In this document: positions 8,950-18,015 of the stretch, one piece after another
Layout of the letters: each line of letters starts with the position of its first letter
How positions within the stretch are numbered: the stretch's first letter is position 1
Origin: Kosakonia oryzae
GTDB lineage: Bacteria > Pseudomonadota > Gammaproteobacteria > Enterobacterales > Enterobacteriaceae
Reading direction: 5' to 3'
Length of the DNA: 64,000 nt
Assembly (NCBI RefSeq): GCF_001658025.2
Contig: NZ_CP014007.2
Coordinates: 1,984,001-2,048,000 of the forward strand
Translations under genes and position numbers: made by a program
Notes under the pieces: model-generated
What the model was told of the DNA's origin: nothing
Seen by the model: only the letters and a program-made list of their open reading frames with translations
The model's database searches: none

Positions 8950-9720
8950 TTAAGGCGCAATGGCCGCCTGTAATGCCACATCGGCAGCACTGATGCCTTC
9001 CAGCGCCAGGCCGTAACCGGCACCTTCATCAATGATGCGACGAAGTTTCTGCGTGAGCGCGATCCGGGTGTAACGGCTCGTCAGCGGCGGCAATGCGGCA
9101 AGCGATTCTGCCAGTTCATGCGCGCGCGTCAGCAGCCTGTCTCGCGGCAGAATTTCATTCACCACCCCCCACTCTTTGGCCGTCGCTGCATCCAGCTCCT
9201 GACGCGTCAGCAGAAAATAACGGCCGCGCACGCTGCCGATGACTTCCGGCCATAAGAGATTGACGCCGTCCCCCGGTACAATACCGAATTCGAAATGCGG
9301 CTTGTCCTGGAAAACGGTATCAGGGGTGGCCAGCACGATATCAGACAGTAAAGCGTATTCTGAATGCAGGCGAACAGGGCCGTTCAGTGCCGTTATCACA
9401 GGTACTTCAATATCCAGCAGATTCATCAGCACCTTTTTACCTTCGCGATAAATCTTGTCGTAGCCGCGAGGGGTGAAGAAATCGAAACCATCAGGACTGA
9501 TGTTTTCCATAAATGCCTCACCTGCGCCTGTCAGGATCACCACCCGGTTATCCGGATCGGCGCCAATTTGATGAAACAGTTCGACAAATTCTTCGTGGGT
9601 GTGGCCGTTAAACAGCAACGAGCCACCTTCCGTGTGCAGCATAACTTCAAGCACTCCGCTGGCTGAGCGGGTAAGGCGCGCGTGAGTAAAGTGATGACGG
9701 TAATTTTCGAAACGGGCCAT
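8950..9720 (-). CDS. Crotonase-fold protein resembling 6-oxocamphor hydrolase
   Basis: A 256-residue crotonase superfamily member. Patches such as LHTEGGSL, RVVILTGAGEAF, VPVITALNGPV, FQDKPHFEFGIVPGDG, RGRYFLLTRQELDA and GVVNEIL recall Rhodococcus 6-oxocamphor hydrolase more than CoA-dependent hydratases. The His of PHF and the Asp of PGDG match positions used there for retro-Claisen cleavage of a cyclic beta-diketone, and a late Glu (ALEGISA) is also kept. A divergent LysR gene starts 243 bases away and the SDR gene follows, suggesting a small catabolic unit. A fatty-acid hydratase role is less likely. Confidence 0.75.
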   Translation of the reverse strand: MARFENYRHHFTHARLTRSASGVLEVMLHTEGGSLLFNGHTHEEFVELFHQIGADPDNRVVILTGAGEAFMENISPDGFDFFTPRGYDKIYREGKKVLMNLLDIEVPVITALNGPVRLHSEYALLSDIVLATPDTVFQDKPHFEFGIVPGDGVNLLWPEVIGSVRGRYFLLTRQELDAATAKEWGVVNEILPRDRLLTRAHELAESLAALPPLTSRYTRIALTQKLRRIIDEGAGYGLALEGISAADVALQAAIAP

Positions 9721-9963
9721 GATAGTGATTCCTCGGTTATCAGTTTTCGGTTAAAGCAATCAGTTTTGCAACGGCGCACACCACCGCGGGGCGTGCAGAT
9801 AGGGTTTCAGGCTCCTCCGGCAGAATGGCGGGTTTAATCCCCTTTGGCGTTTAAACGGGAGGGTTAATTCCTGCCCGCTGTCGTTGAGGTAGAGTATCTG
9901 TTAATGTCGGTGGGTAATGGCAGATGGCTAAATGTGATAATTGCTATTCCACGGGGGAATATG

Positions 9964-10842
9964 ATGGACCGCTTTCAGGCGATGCAGATGTATGTTCAGG
10001 TCGTTGATGCCGGGTCTTTTTCCGCCGCCGCGCGGATTTTGAATATCGGCCAGCCAGCCGTATCCAAGACGATTGCTCAACTGGAAAAGCATCTTGATGT
10101 ACGGTTGTTGCTGCGTACTACGCATGGCCTGACCCCCACGGAAGCGGGTCTGCGTTTCTACGAGCGCGTAAGGATTGCCCTGCAGCAGGCAGAAGAAGCA
10201 GAAATCGCCGCACGCAGCGCAGATAAAGGCCTGTCGGGCATTCTGAGGGTGGCTGCCGCGCCCACCTTTGCCCGATTACATGTCATTCCCTTTCTGCCAC
10301 ATTTTATGCAGCAGCACCCGGAATTGCAGGTTGATATCAGGCTCGACGATCGTCCAATCGATCTGATTGCTGAAGGGATTGATATCTGTTTGCGCATGGG
10401 CAACCTGCAGGATTCTGGGGCGGTGGCGCGTAAGCTGGCAACGTCGCGACGTTCTGTACTGGCAACGGCGGACTATTTATCCCGCTTCGGTTATCCAACA
10501 CACCCGAGGGAACTTAGCCAACATGAGGCGCTGGTGTTTAGCCAGGTGAATGATAGCTGGCACTTCAGACGGGGTGATGAAGTGGAAAATGTGGTGCTCA
10601 GAGGACGGCTGCATTTAAGCGCAGCGGAAGGTGTCAGAGCCGCTGTACTGGCAAGCATGGGCATTACCATCGCTTCAGACTGGATGTTTTCGCAGGAAAT
10701 TGCGACGGGAGAGGTTGAACGCGTCGTCAATGAGTGGACGCTGCCCGATATTGATCTGTGGGCCGTTTTTCCCGGCGGGCGGATGGCCACCGCCAAAGCC
10801 CGCCAGTTTTCCACCTTTGTTGAAGCGCTATTGCAGGCCTGA
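9964..10842 (+). CDS. LysR-family regulator, divergent from the crotonase-SDR pair
   Basis: A 292-residue LysR regulator with an N-terminal winged helix-turn-helix (SFSAAARILNIGQPAVSKTIAQLE, residues about 17-40, quoted in part) and an effector-binding domain from about residue 90. Of two adjacent ATGs the second (9964) is better spaced from GGGGGA at 9953. It probably controls the divergent crotonase and SDR genes across the 243-base gap. The ligand is unknown. Confidence 0.85.
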   Translation: MDRFQAMQMYVQVVDAGSFSAAARILNIGQPAVSKTIAQLEKHLDVRLLLRTTHGLTPTEAGLRFYERVRIALQQAEEAEIAARSADKGLSGILRVAAAPTFARLHVIPFLPHFMQQHPELQVDIRLDDRPIDLIAEGIDICLRMGNLQDSGAVARKLATSRRSVLATADYLSRFGYPTHPRELSQHEALVFSQVNDSWHFRRGDEVENVVLRGRLHLSAAEGVRAAVLASMGITIASDWMFSQEIATGEVERVVNEWTLPDIDLWAVFPGGRMATAKARQFSTFVEALLQA

Positions 10843-10881
10843 AACGTCTCTTGTAGAGGGGCAAAGCCGTTTTGACAACTA

Positions 10882-11790
10882 TCAGGCCCGATCCCAGGGG
10901 GGATTGTCGCCAAAAGCCTGGGCCAGGTAATCGACAAAACGACGGACTTTCATGGGAATGTGTAGCGCACTCGGATAAACCGCCTGAATAACTAAATCGC
11001 TGGCGGTGTAATCCGGCAGCAACGGGATCAAGGCCTTGCGGCGGATATAATCGCCAAAAACAAAGGTTGGCCCATAGACAATCCCCGTTCCGGCCAGCGC
11101 AGATGCCACCAGTAACTGCAGATTATTTGCCGTCAGCCTGCATGGCCCATCAATGACGTGCGCGTGTTTTTGTTGATCAAAAAGCGTCCAGTTCCCTTCT
11201 GAGACCGCTTCACTAAAAGCCAGCCGCGCAGCATGGCGTAAATCCTCCGGCGTTTGCGGAGTGCCGTGCCGCAAAAGCCAGCCAGGCGAAGCGCAGATAA
11301 CCATGCGACAGGGCGCCAGTTGCCGCGTAACAAGCTGCGGGGATTTAAGTCTGCCAATCCGGATAGCCACATCTACGCGTGCATCCAGCAGATCGATATA
11401 GCGATCCTCCAGCAATACTTCCACATCCACTTCAGGGTGATCTTCCAGATAGCGAGCCACCACGCGTGCGACATGAAGCTCACCGAAAGTGACCGGAACG
11501 GTAACGCGCAAGGTGCCACGTGCGGTGGCCTGGGTATCGCCCGCTGCGCGGTTTGCATCCTCAAACGCTTCGAGGATCTGTTTGCCGCGCTCGTAATAGA
11601 TTTGACCGGCATCGGTCAAACTTAATCGCCGGGTTGAACGTTGCAGAAGCCGGGCATTCACTTCGGTTTCAAGCGCGCTGACGTGTTTGCCCGCCATGGC
11701 CGCAGACAGGCCAAAACGTCTCGCAGCGGCGGCAAAACTGCCTTCTTCAACGGCAGCGACAAAAACAGCAAGGCTGGTTAACCGATCCAT
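10882..11790 (-). CDS. LysR-family regulator, divergent from the alpha/beta hydrolase
   Basis: A 302-residue LysR protein with a clear N-terminal HTH (FAAAARRFGLSAAMAGKHVS) and substrate-binding core. It converges with the previous LysR gene (39-base gap) and diverges from the hydrolase gene at 11900, its likely target. ATG 11790 is preferred; five more codons upstream would need a TTG start. No specific binding palindrome was identified in the 109-base divergent gap. Confidence 0.85.
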   Translation of the reverse strand: MDRLTSLAVFVAAVEEGSFAAAARRFGLSAAMAGKHVSALETEVNARLLQRSTRRLSLTDAGQIYYERGKQILEAFEDANRAAGDTQATARGTLRVTVPVTFGELHVARVVARYLEDHPEVDVEVLLEDRYIDLLDARVDVAIRIGRLKSPQLVTRQLAPCRMVICASPGWLLRHGTPQTPEDLRHAARLAFSEAVSEGNWTLFDQQKHAHVIDGPCRLTANNLQLLVASALAGTGIVYGPTFVFGDYIRRKALIPLLPDYTASDLVIQAVYPSALHIPMKVRRFVDYLAQAFGDNPPWDRA

Positions 11791-11899
11791 TTCTTTACCA
11801 TTCAATACTCATGTTATCGACTCTCGCTACTTTACAGGGAATTATCAAATGCTGTGATGGAGTTTACGCTGCTGACTCGTAAAACAGAGGAGCTATGCA

Positions 11900-12679
11900 A
11901 TGAAACTCGACGTCAATGGCACGCAAATTCAGGTCACGCAACAAGGGAGCGGGGAGCTGGCACTGGTCTTTTTACACTATTACGGCGGTTCGTCGCGTAC
12001 CTGGGATACGGTTGCCGGGGCGTTGTCGGAGCGCTACCGGACGGTAGCCATCGACCATCGCGGCTGGGGGGAATCTGCAAAACCGGAAAGCGGCTATGAG
12101 CTGGCGACGCTGGCGGCGGATGCGCAGGCGGTCATCAGTGCGCTTAACCTGCAACGCTATATTCTGGTGGGGCATTCGATGGGGGGAAAGGTGGCGCAGC
12201 TTGTTGCCTCGCACCAACCGACCGGCCTTGCAGGGATGATCCTGGTCGCGCCATCTCCCCCTTCGCCGATGCGCCTTTCGCCGCAAGAACGCACGCTTTT
12301 AACCAGCGCTTATTCGTCCCGTGAATCGGTCGGATACGTGATTGATAATGTGCTGACAGCGAAAGAACTGAGCGTCGCACAGCGGGAGCAGGTGATTGAA
12401 GACAGCCTGAAAGGCAGCCCGCAGGCGAAAAAAGCCTGGCCGGACGTGATGATGGCGGAAGATATTACGGCAGACGTCGCTGCAATTAAGGTACCTGCGA
12501 TGGTGATTTTGGGCGAGCAGGATAAGGTGGAACGCCGCCCGGTGCTGGAGGCCGAACTTTTGCCGCGGATTCCGCAGGCGACGTTGCATATCATCCCTGA
12601 CGCCGGGCATCTGCTGCCGCTCGAAGCGCCGCAAGCGCTTACAGAGAGGATTGCGCATTTTATAACGCACGCGCTCTGA
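11900..12679 (+). CDS. Alpha/beta-fold hydrolase
   Basis: A 259-residue alpha/beta hydrolase with the nucleophile elbow GHSMG (Ser93), the acid in GEQDKV (Asp208) and the base in DAGHLL (His237), plus HYYGG as oxyanion loop and DHRGWGES. ATG 11900 has GAGGAG upstream. There is no signal peptide, so it is cytosolic. Close relatives include esterases, C-C bond hydrolases and haloperoxidase-like enzymes, which sequence alone does not separate. It converges with the next gene at a four-base gap. Confidence 0.85.
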   Translation: MKLDVNGTQIQVTQQGSGELALVFLHYYGGSSRTWDTVAGALSERYRTVAIDHRGWGESAKPESGYELATLAADAQAVISALNLQRYILVGHSMGGKVAQLVASHQPTGLAGMILVAPSPPSPMRLSPQERTLLTSAYSSRESVGYVIDNVLTAKELSVAQREQVIEDSLKGSPQAKKAWPDVMMAEDITADVAAIKVPAMVILGEQDKVERRPVLEAELLPRIPQATLHIIPDAGHLLPLEAPQALTERIAHFITHAL

Positions 12680-12683
12680 AGCC

Positions 12684-13475
12684 TTAACGCAGGCAGGCGA
12701 GATATTTTTCCCCTGAGCGACGCACGATCCCGGCGGCGTTCTCGGTTATCTCTTTGCCTGCAAAGGCGCCATAGAGTTGCGTAAATTTGACGGTACTCAG
12801 GCGGCGCGTCATCTCGCTGACCGTTGCTGCCGGCAGCGGCAGCATATTGGGGTAGCTCCACATAAAGGAGACGGCATCAGCGCCTGGCGCAACCTGCACG
12901 GTGTCGCCGGTAAACACTATGCCGTCATTGCGTGCCCAGTGCAGAACGCTGCTGCCCGCAAAATGACCGCCGAGACGCATTAACGTGACGTCAGCGGTCA
13001 GCGATAGCGCGTCGCCTTCCCAGCGTTGAATGAAGGGGCTATCGCGCATGATCCACTCGCTATCGCTGGCGTGCAGGTAAATCGGCGCGTTAAACCAGGC
13101 AGCCCACTCCTGCATGGTGGTGTAAAAATGCGGGTGCGATATGGCGATGGCTTTCAGCCCGCCCAGCGCGGTAATCAGCGTTTTTGTGGCGTCATCGAGC
13201 GTGGCAATGCAGTCCCACAAAATGTTGCCTTCTGCCGTGCGCAGAAGAAAAGCGCGCTGACCAATGGCAAACTCCGGCACGGTCTGGATGCTGAAAAGAT
13301 CGGCGTTGTGCTGCTGCCACTTGTTGCTGTGCCCGGCAAGAAGGGCCGGGAAATCGATCCATTTTTGCCCCGTTACGGGGACAAACTGGCGGGCATCGTC
13401 GCAGATTTTGCACTGCTGCGGATGGGCATCGTTTTTCTCATAGGCGGTGCCGCAGGCGTTGCATAGTGTGATCAT
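12684..13475 (-). CDS. Metallo-beta-lactamase-fold hydrolase with N-terminal zinc ribbon
   Basis: A 263-residue protein. The first 25 residues hold two Cys pairs (C5/C8 and C22/C25), a rubredoxin- or zinc-ribbon-like knuckle. The rest has the MBL layout: SHPHFYTT in place of HxHxDH, GGHFAGSSVLHW, then FTGDTVQV with the bridging Asp. The first metal motif is degenerate (HPHFY), so metal binding may be partial. A role in thiol-ester or glyoxalase-type hydrolysis is possible but unproven. Confidence 0.75.
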   Translation of the reverse strand: MITLCNACGTAYEKNDAHPQQCKICDDARQFVPVTGQKWIDFPALLAGHSNKWQQHNADLFSIQTVPEFAIGQRAFLLRTAEGNILWDCIATLDDATKTLITALGGLKAIAISHPHFYTTMQEWAAWFNAPIYLHASDSEWIMRDSPFIQRWEGDALSLTADVTLMRLGGHFAGSSVLHWARNDGIVFTGDTVQVAPGADAVSFMWSYPNMLPLPAATVSEMTRRLSTVKFTQLYGAFAGKEITENAAGIVRRSGEKYLACLR

Positions 13476-13630
13476 TGAGTCGTCCTCGAAAGGGCATGTT
13501 ATATCCGCTTAACAGCCTGGCACATTTATCCAGCGGGATGTGCCGGTGAGTGCGGCAGACGAACTGCGTGGCTTTTTGACAGGTGGAGAGTTCAGGGCCG
13601 CTGATGCGGCCCTGTGCGGGAGCCAGCAGG

Positions 13631-13963
13631 TTATTCGGCTCGTGGCTGCAGCTGGTAAATCCATGCGCTGACGCGCGTGCCCTCAGCAGTGGTGACCTCA
13701 ACCAAAACGCGGTCGTAGCCCTCTTCAAATTCATCCAGCATTGGCCAGTGCGCAGTCAGGTTGTCGGACAAAAACAGGTAACCGTGCACCTGTGCGCCGT
13801 TTTCATCCAGTACGATGCCAGGAAAATCGGCGGCGGCTCCCCAGCCATGCGTGTAAAACGTACCGGTGACGTAGCCCGGCAGCCATTCACCGCCGATGTT
13901 TTCCAGGATATGTGCATTAGAACAGCCAGGACGCAGCGTGCCGTAGACAAATAACGATTCCAT
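13631..13963 (-). CDS. Gamma-glutamylcyclotransferase-like protein
   Basis: A 110-residue AIG2/GGCT-fold protein with the diagnostic FVYGTLRPG loop at 5-13 and the LDEFEEGYDR patch near 76-85 that supplies the catalytic Glu. ATG 13963 follows GAGGGA. Family members cyclise gamma-glutamyl amines to 5-oxoproline. This is suggestive given the pxp-like operon at 32-37 kb, but the two loci are unlinked and the link is speculation. Confidence 0.8.
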   Translation of the reverse strand: MESLFVYGTLRPGCSNAHILENIGGEWLPGYVTGTFYTHGWGAAADFPGIVLDENGAQVHGYLFLSDNLTAHWPMLDEFEEGYDRVLVEVTTAEGTRVSAWIYQLQPRAE

Positions 13964-14080
13964 TTTTCCCTCAACAATCAAAGCGATAAATACCCAGCGG
14001 GCGAGGAGTATTCAAAATACGGTTTTGTGATGAGGTTCGCAACTGTCTGCACACGCGGTGCGCGGTAAACGCTGAAAAGC

Positions 14081-14107
14081 AAAAAGCCTGCGCGAAAGCA
14101 GGCTTTT
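14081..14107 (-). terminator. Terminator of tRNA-Asn copy 1
   Basis: The stem AAAAAGCCTGC/GCAGGCTTTTT lies six bases beyond the CCA end of the tRNA. The same hairpin, with changed loops, follows all four tRNA-Asn genes. Confidence 0.8.
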
Positions 14108-14113
14108 TAAATT

Positions 14114-14189
14114 TGGCTCCTCTGACTGGACTCGAACCAGTGACATACGGATTAACAGTCCGCCGTTCTACCGACTGAACTACAGAGGA
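14114..14189 (-). tRNA. tRNA-Asn (GTT), copy 1
   Basis: A 76-base tRNA with encoded CCA and anticodon GTT inside CTGTTAATC. The seven-base acceptor pairing TCCTCTG/CAGAGGA and the TTCGAGTCC T-loop are intact. Upstream on the same strand a TTGACA and a TAAGAT-like -10 can be read. It is identical in the tRNA part to the copies at 15911, 39986 and 44045. Confidence 0.97.
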
Positions 14190-14380
14190 ATCGTGTGGAG
14201 GCTTATCTTAGCGGCGAAAAATCTTTTGTCAAACCTCATTTTAGCGATCGCCACCTGACTGCTGAATCCCTCGTCAGATTGATCTAATAAACACCGATTT
14301 CGGCGTAAATACTTTGCAGGATCAGGGTTTCTCCCTCATCATTTGAAATGTGATTTCATCTTTCGCGGCTAAGGACCATT

Positions 14381-15829
14381 TTGAACCTTGTCACTCCCTT
14401 ACGCCAGGCCGTCATGCGGACGCCCTGGTACAGAAAACGTAAAAGTTACCGTGTATTATTCTGGCGAGAAATCACCCCCCTTGCCGTACCTATCTTCCTG
14501 GAAAACACCTGTGTTTTGCTGATGGGCGTGCTCAGCACGTTTCTGGTGAGCTGGCTGGGTAAAGAAGCGATGGCGGGCGTCGGCCTGGCGGACAGCTTCA
14601 ACATGGTAGTGATGTCTTTTTTTGCCGCCATTGATTTAGGGACGACGGTGGTTGTGGCCTTCAGCCTCGGCAAACTGGATAGTGAGCGGGCGAGGGCGGC
14701 AACCCGGCAGTCGCTGGTGATCATGACGTTGTTCGCCATTGTACTGGCGGCAGTGATCCACTACTTTGGCACGCAAATCATCGACTTTATCGCCGGTGCG
14801 GCGACGGCCGAAGTTAAAGCGCTGGCGCTAACTTACCTTGAACTCACCGTTATCAGCTACCCGGCGGCGGCCATTGCGCTGATTGGCAGCGGTGCGCTGC
14901 GCGGCGCGGGCAATACCAAAATCCCGCTGTTGATTAATGGCGGGATGAATATCCTCAACATCATCATCAGCAGCATCCTGATTTATGGCCTTTGGGGCTG
15001 GAAAGGCATGGGTTTTGCCGGTGCAGGGTTGGGGTTGACCATCTCCCGCTATATTGGCGCGGTGGCGATTATCTGGGTACTGATGATTGGTTTTAACCCG
15101 TCGCTGCGTATCTCGCTGAAAAGCTACTTCGAAAAACTCAACTTCTCCATTATCTGGGAAGTGATGGGGATCGGCATTCCGGCCAGTATCGAGTCGGTGC
15201 TGTTTAACGGCGGCAAGCTGTTAACGCAAATGTTTGTCGCGGGTATGGGGACCAACGTCATCGCCGGTAACTTTATTGCCTTCTCCGTGGCGGCGCTGAT
15301 TAACCTGCCTGGGAACGCGCTCGGTTCCGCATCTACCATTATTACCGGTAAGCGCCTCGGTAAAGGGCAGATCGGCCAGGCAGAACGCCAGCTACGCCAT
15401 GTCTTCTGGCTTTCAACACTGTTGCTGACGGCCATTGCCTGGGGTACCGCGCCTTTTGCCGGGCTGTTCGCCGCCTTTTATACCCAGGAAGAGGATGTAA
15501 AAGAGGTGGTTAAGGTGCTTCTGTGGCTCAATGCGGCGTTTATGCCGATTTGGGCGGCGTCGTGGGTGCTGCCTGCGGGCCTGAAAGGCGCGCGCGACGC
15601 CCGTTTCGCCATGTGGGTTTCCATGCTTGGAATGTGGGGTTGCCGGGTGGTGGCAGGATATACGCTGGGGATCATGCTCGGTATGGGTGTGATTGGTGTC
15701 TGGCTCGGAATGTTCCTCGACTGGGCGGTACGCGGCGTCTTTTTCTACTGGCGCATGGCGAGCGGCCGGTGGCTATGGAAGTACCCAAAGCCGCAGAAAG
15801 GCGCCATTTCTGCACAATCTGGAGAATAA
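14381..15829 (+). CDS. yeeO: MATE-family flavin exporter YeeO
   Basis: A 482-residue MATE transporter with twelve hydrophobic segments. Long stretches match E. coli YeeO (REITPLAVPIFLEN, GVGLADSFNMV, LIGSGALRGAGNTKIPLLIN). YeeO exports FMN and FAD across the inner membrane. The start is taken as TTG 14381, with AAGGA nine bases upstream; it lacks the long N-terminal extension annotated in E. coli. As in E. coli it lies between tRNA-Asn genes, here inverted relative to each other. Confidence 0.92.
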   Translation: MNLVTPLRQAVMRTPWYRKRKSYRVLFWREITPLAVPIFLENTCVLLMGVLSTFLVSWLGKEAMAGVGLADSFNMVVMSFFAAIDLGTTVVVAFSLGKLDSERARAATRQSLVIMTLFAIVLAAVIHYFGTQIIDFIAGAATAEVKALALTYLELTVISYPAAAIALIGSGALRGAGNTKIPLLINGGMNILNIIISSILIYGLWGWKGMGFAGAGLGLTISRYIGAVAIIWVLMIGFNPSLRISLKSYFEKLNFSIIWEVMGIGIPASIESVLFNGGKLLTQMFVAGMGTNVIAGNFIAFSVAALINLPGNALGSASTIITGKRLGKGQIGQAERQLRHVFWLSTLLLTAIAWGTAPFAGLFAAFYTQEEDVKEVVKVLLWLNAAFMPIWAASWVLPAGLKGARDARFAMWVSMLGMWGCRVVAGYTLGIMLGMGVIGVWLGMFLDWAVRGVFFYWRMASGRWLWKYPKPQKGAISAQSGE

Positions 15830-15863
15830 TTCGGCAAACGCGCCGAAAAAGGCAAATCAGGCT

Positions 15864-15892
15864 TTGACAAGGCCCAGGGGCGTCGCTAATAT
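15864..15892 (+). promoter_or_regulatory. Sigma-70 promoter of tRNA-Asn copy 2
   Basis: A perfect TTGACA, a 17-base spacer and TAATAT, then a GC-rich discriminator typical of stringently controlled stable-RNA promoters, 18 bases before the mature tRNA. Confidence 0.85.
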
Positions 15893-15910
15893 TCGCCCCG
15901 TTCACACGAT

Positions 15911-15986
15911 TCCTCTGTAGTTCAGTCGGTAGAACGGCGGACTGTTAATCCGTATGTCACTGGTTCGAGTCCAGTCAGAGGAGCCA
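15911..15986 (+). tRNA. tRNA-Asn (GTT), copy 2
   Basis: A 76-base tRNA identical to the other three copies, with encoded CCA and anticodon GTT. It lies in inverted orientation to copy 1, flanking yeeO. The AT-rich island begins just after it, as expected for an integration hotspot at asn tRNAs. Confidence 0.97.
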
Positions 15987-15995
15987 AATTTAAGA

Positions 15996-16019
15996 AGCCT
16001 GCTTTCGAGCAGGCTTTTT
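15996..16019 (+). terminator. Terminator of tRNA-Asn copy 2
   Basis: An eight-pair stem AGCCTGCT/AGCAGGCT with a TTCG tetraloop and a T-run, nine bases after the CCA. Confidence 0.85.
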
Positions 16020-16248
16020 GCTTTTCAGCGTTTACCGCGCGCTGCGCGTGCAGACAGTTGCTCCGCAATTTCAAACCTTCTCGTAAGCCTTTTAAAGCCT
16101 CTGATTCACACGGTCTGTATCAGCAATCACGAAATACTCATAATGAAATCAGCGCAGTACCTGCAAGAACGGGGACTGGTTTTTTTCAATTGATAAGGCC
16201 GGATCCTGTAACAGGATGACTGGAATTTATAATATTACAAATAAAGGA

Positions 16249-16267
16249 AATGATAATCTATCTCATT
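16249..16267 (+). promoter_or_regulatory. Probable Fur box upstream of the island's first gene
   Basis: The inverted repeat AATGA/TCATT spans 19 bases and contains the full half-site TGATAAT, 27 bases before ATG 16294. The other half is weaker. It would place the gene under iron repression, like the receptor gene at 19236. Confidence 0.5.
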
Positions 16268-16293
16268 ATGTTTACTTCTGAAGGGCAAGAAAA

Positions 16294-16710
16294 ATGTTAC
16301 GTATTGATGAATCGGAGTTCCCTCTCGTATGGCTGATACAAGTCGACCAAATGGAGAATAGCAGTTCTCAAAGCGAAGCTTACGATAACAGTTTTGTTCA
16401 GCTAGAAAAAATTTTAGACAAGAAAATACCTTTCGTCATAATAAGCGCGACAGAATTTGAGGATGAAGAACAACACGAACATTCAAAAGAAGAAAAAATG
16501 AAATTGGCATTATGGCTTAAGAAAAACAGAGTCAGTGTGAAGAAATATATAATCGCACAAATTCAAATAGTACCAGAAAACAAACAAAGCATTATATTAA
16601 AAGGTTTTGTGAAAGCATTTTCAAAATTTTGGGGATATCCTATGCTAATTGTTTCTGATAAGGATAGTGCAATAGTCAAAGCCAATAATTTACTTAACAA
16701 TATAAAATAA
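16294..16710 (+). CDS. Unrecognised 138-residue protein of the AT-rich island
   Basis: A soluble, charged protein (FVQLEKILDKKIPFVIISA, acidic EFEDEEQHEHSKEEK, then KFWGYPMLIVSDKDSAIVKA). No signal peptide or membrane segment is seen and no family is recognised. Codon use is AT-rich, unlike the flanking core genes. A probable Fur box sits just upstream and a Fur-like gene follows 68 bases later, so an iron-responsive role is plausible but inferred only from position. Confidence 0.6.
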   Translation: MLRIDESEFPLVWLIQVDQMENSSSQSEAYDNSFVQLEKILDKKIPFVIISATEFEDEEQHEHSKEEKMKLALWLKKNRVSVKKYIIAQIQIVPENKQSIILKGFVKAFSKFWGYPMLIVSDKDSAIVKANNLLNNIK

Positions 16711-16778
16711 CAAGATTAATGCACTTTCACTTTAGCCAAATTCGCCACTCATGTGAAAGAAAAAGAACAGAGTAATTA

Positions 16779-17027
16779 ATGATGTTAACGAGAAAACGCT
16801 TACGACAAACAGTACCAAGGCAATATGTTATCCATGTCATGGAAAATAACAAGAATAAATTTCTCCAGGTTACCGAAATATATTCCCTGATGAAAGAAAG
16901 TCATAAAATTGCGCTGAGTGTAATTTATCGAGTCACAAGAGATCTCTATACTGCAGGCGTTCTTGAACGACGTTGGGATGAATATAATGGACGTCTAACA
17001 TATAGGTTAATTGACACTATAAAATGA
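16779..17027 (+). CDS. Fur-like winged-helix protein without dimerisation domain
   Basis: An 82-residue protein covering only the Fur-family DNA-binding wing (QVTEIYSLMKESHKIALSVI, then YRVTRDLYTAGVLERRWDEYNG). Full Fur proteins have about 140-150 residues with a C-terminal metal-binding and dimerisation domain, absent here: the frame stops straight after the wing. It could be a DNA-binding competitor of Fur, a degraded gene, or a small regulator in its own right. It lies between Fur-box genes, which favours an iron context. Confidence 0.65.
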   Translation: MMLTRKRLRQTVPRQYVIHVMENNKNKFLQVTEIYSLMKESHKIALSVIYRVTRDLYTAGVLERRWDEYNGRLTYRLIDTIK

Positions 17028-17121
17028 AAATATTTGGTTTACTTCTGGCCTGCCCTTGTAGTTTATAATTATTTTCTTTTTCATATAAAAACGAGCAAGC
17101 CATAGAAGAAAGGAATAATAT

Positions 17122-18015
17122 TTATTTATCATCCTCTAAATAACACTTATCTGGTAAAGGGATATAATAATATCCTTTTAAACCACCTTTATTCTCTTTT
17201 TCAAAAAAACAGCCAGAGAAAAAATCAGGATCAGAGTCTCTTCTTTTTATTTTGTTCTCTAGCATATAATTAAAATATACATAATTTATAAAATTTTCTA
17301 AATCAGATATATATCCTTCATAATAAAACCTTATAAACTCATTATATGTAACAGCCGAAGAGAGCGTAGCATCTCCAGCAGTAAATAAAATCACAGGATC
17401 TTTTACTGACAACGTTTTCTTGAACCCAGCAGTTATAGTCAAATGGTTTGATTCACTGCAGGAAGAAATTACGAATTTTTCGTATAAATCTAAAATGAAA
17501 CGAGTTAATTTTTTATAGAAAAGAGATTCAATACTTTCATTTCTTTGTGAAAGGACAACTTCTTGCTGTTCTTCTTTAAAATCATTTCTTCTATTATGAA
17601 TAGAAGAAACAATATTATGCTCAAATATAATATTCTCATGTTTAACTGTTAAGTTCCAGGACATAGCGAGGTTTCTCTGAAAAAAAGAGCTGGATATAAA
17701 TCGAGTCTTACGGTAGTAACCCGGAGTTACGCCATAGTACTTCTTAAAAAAACGAGTGAATGTTTGCTGGGAACTAAAACCGCTTTCAACACAAATTTCT
17801 ACCATCGGGAGCTGGCTCATTTTTATAAGGAGGGCTGCATTTGTAATTTTCCTGTTTCGAATGTATCTCCCAAGACTTATTCCAAAATATTTATGAAACA
17901 TTCTCTGGAGATGCCATTTACTGTAACCTGATTTAATTGAAATGTTTTCTATTTTAAGATTGGTATGTAAATTATTTTCAATCCAGATAAGCAGATCATG
18001 GAAAAAAGCAGTCAT
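17122..18015 (-). CDS. AraC-family regulator with N-terminal HTH (Rob-like layout)
   Basis: A 297-residue protein. Residues 1-105 form an AraC/XylS double HTH (GYSKWHLQRMFHKYFG and ESGFSSQQTFTRFFKKYYGV). The C-terminal part (about 120-297) resembles the GyrI-like effector domain of Rob in layout, but its identity is weak. Base composition is AT-rich. It is separated by 372 bases from the divergent AraC gene. Confidence 0.75.
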   Translation of the reverse strand: MTAFFHDLLIWIENNLHTNLKIENISIKSGYSKWHLQRMFHKYFGISLGRYIRNRKITNAALLIKMSQLPMVEICVESGFSSQQTFTRFFKKYYGVTPGYYRKTRFISSSFFQRNLAMSWNLTVKHENIIFEHNIVSSIHNRRNDFKEEQQEVVLSQRNESIESLFYKKLTRFILDLYEKFVISSCSESNHLTITAGFKKTLSVKDPVILFTAGDATLSSAVTYNEFIRFYYEGYISDLENFINYVYFNYMLENKIKRRDSDPDFFSGCFFEKENKGGLKGYYYIPLPDKCYLEDDK

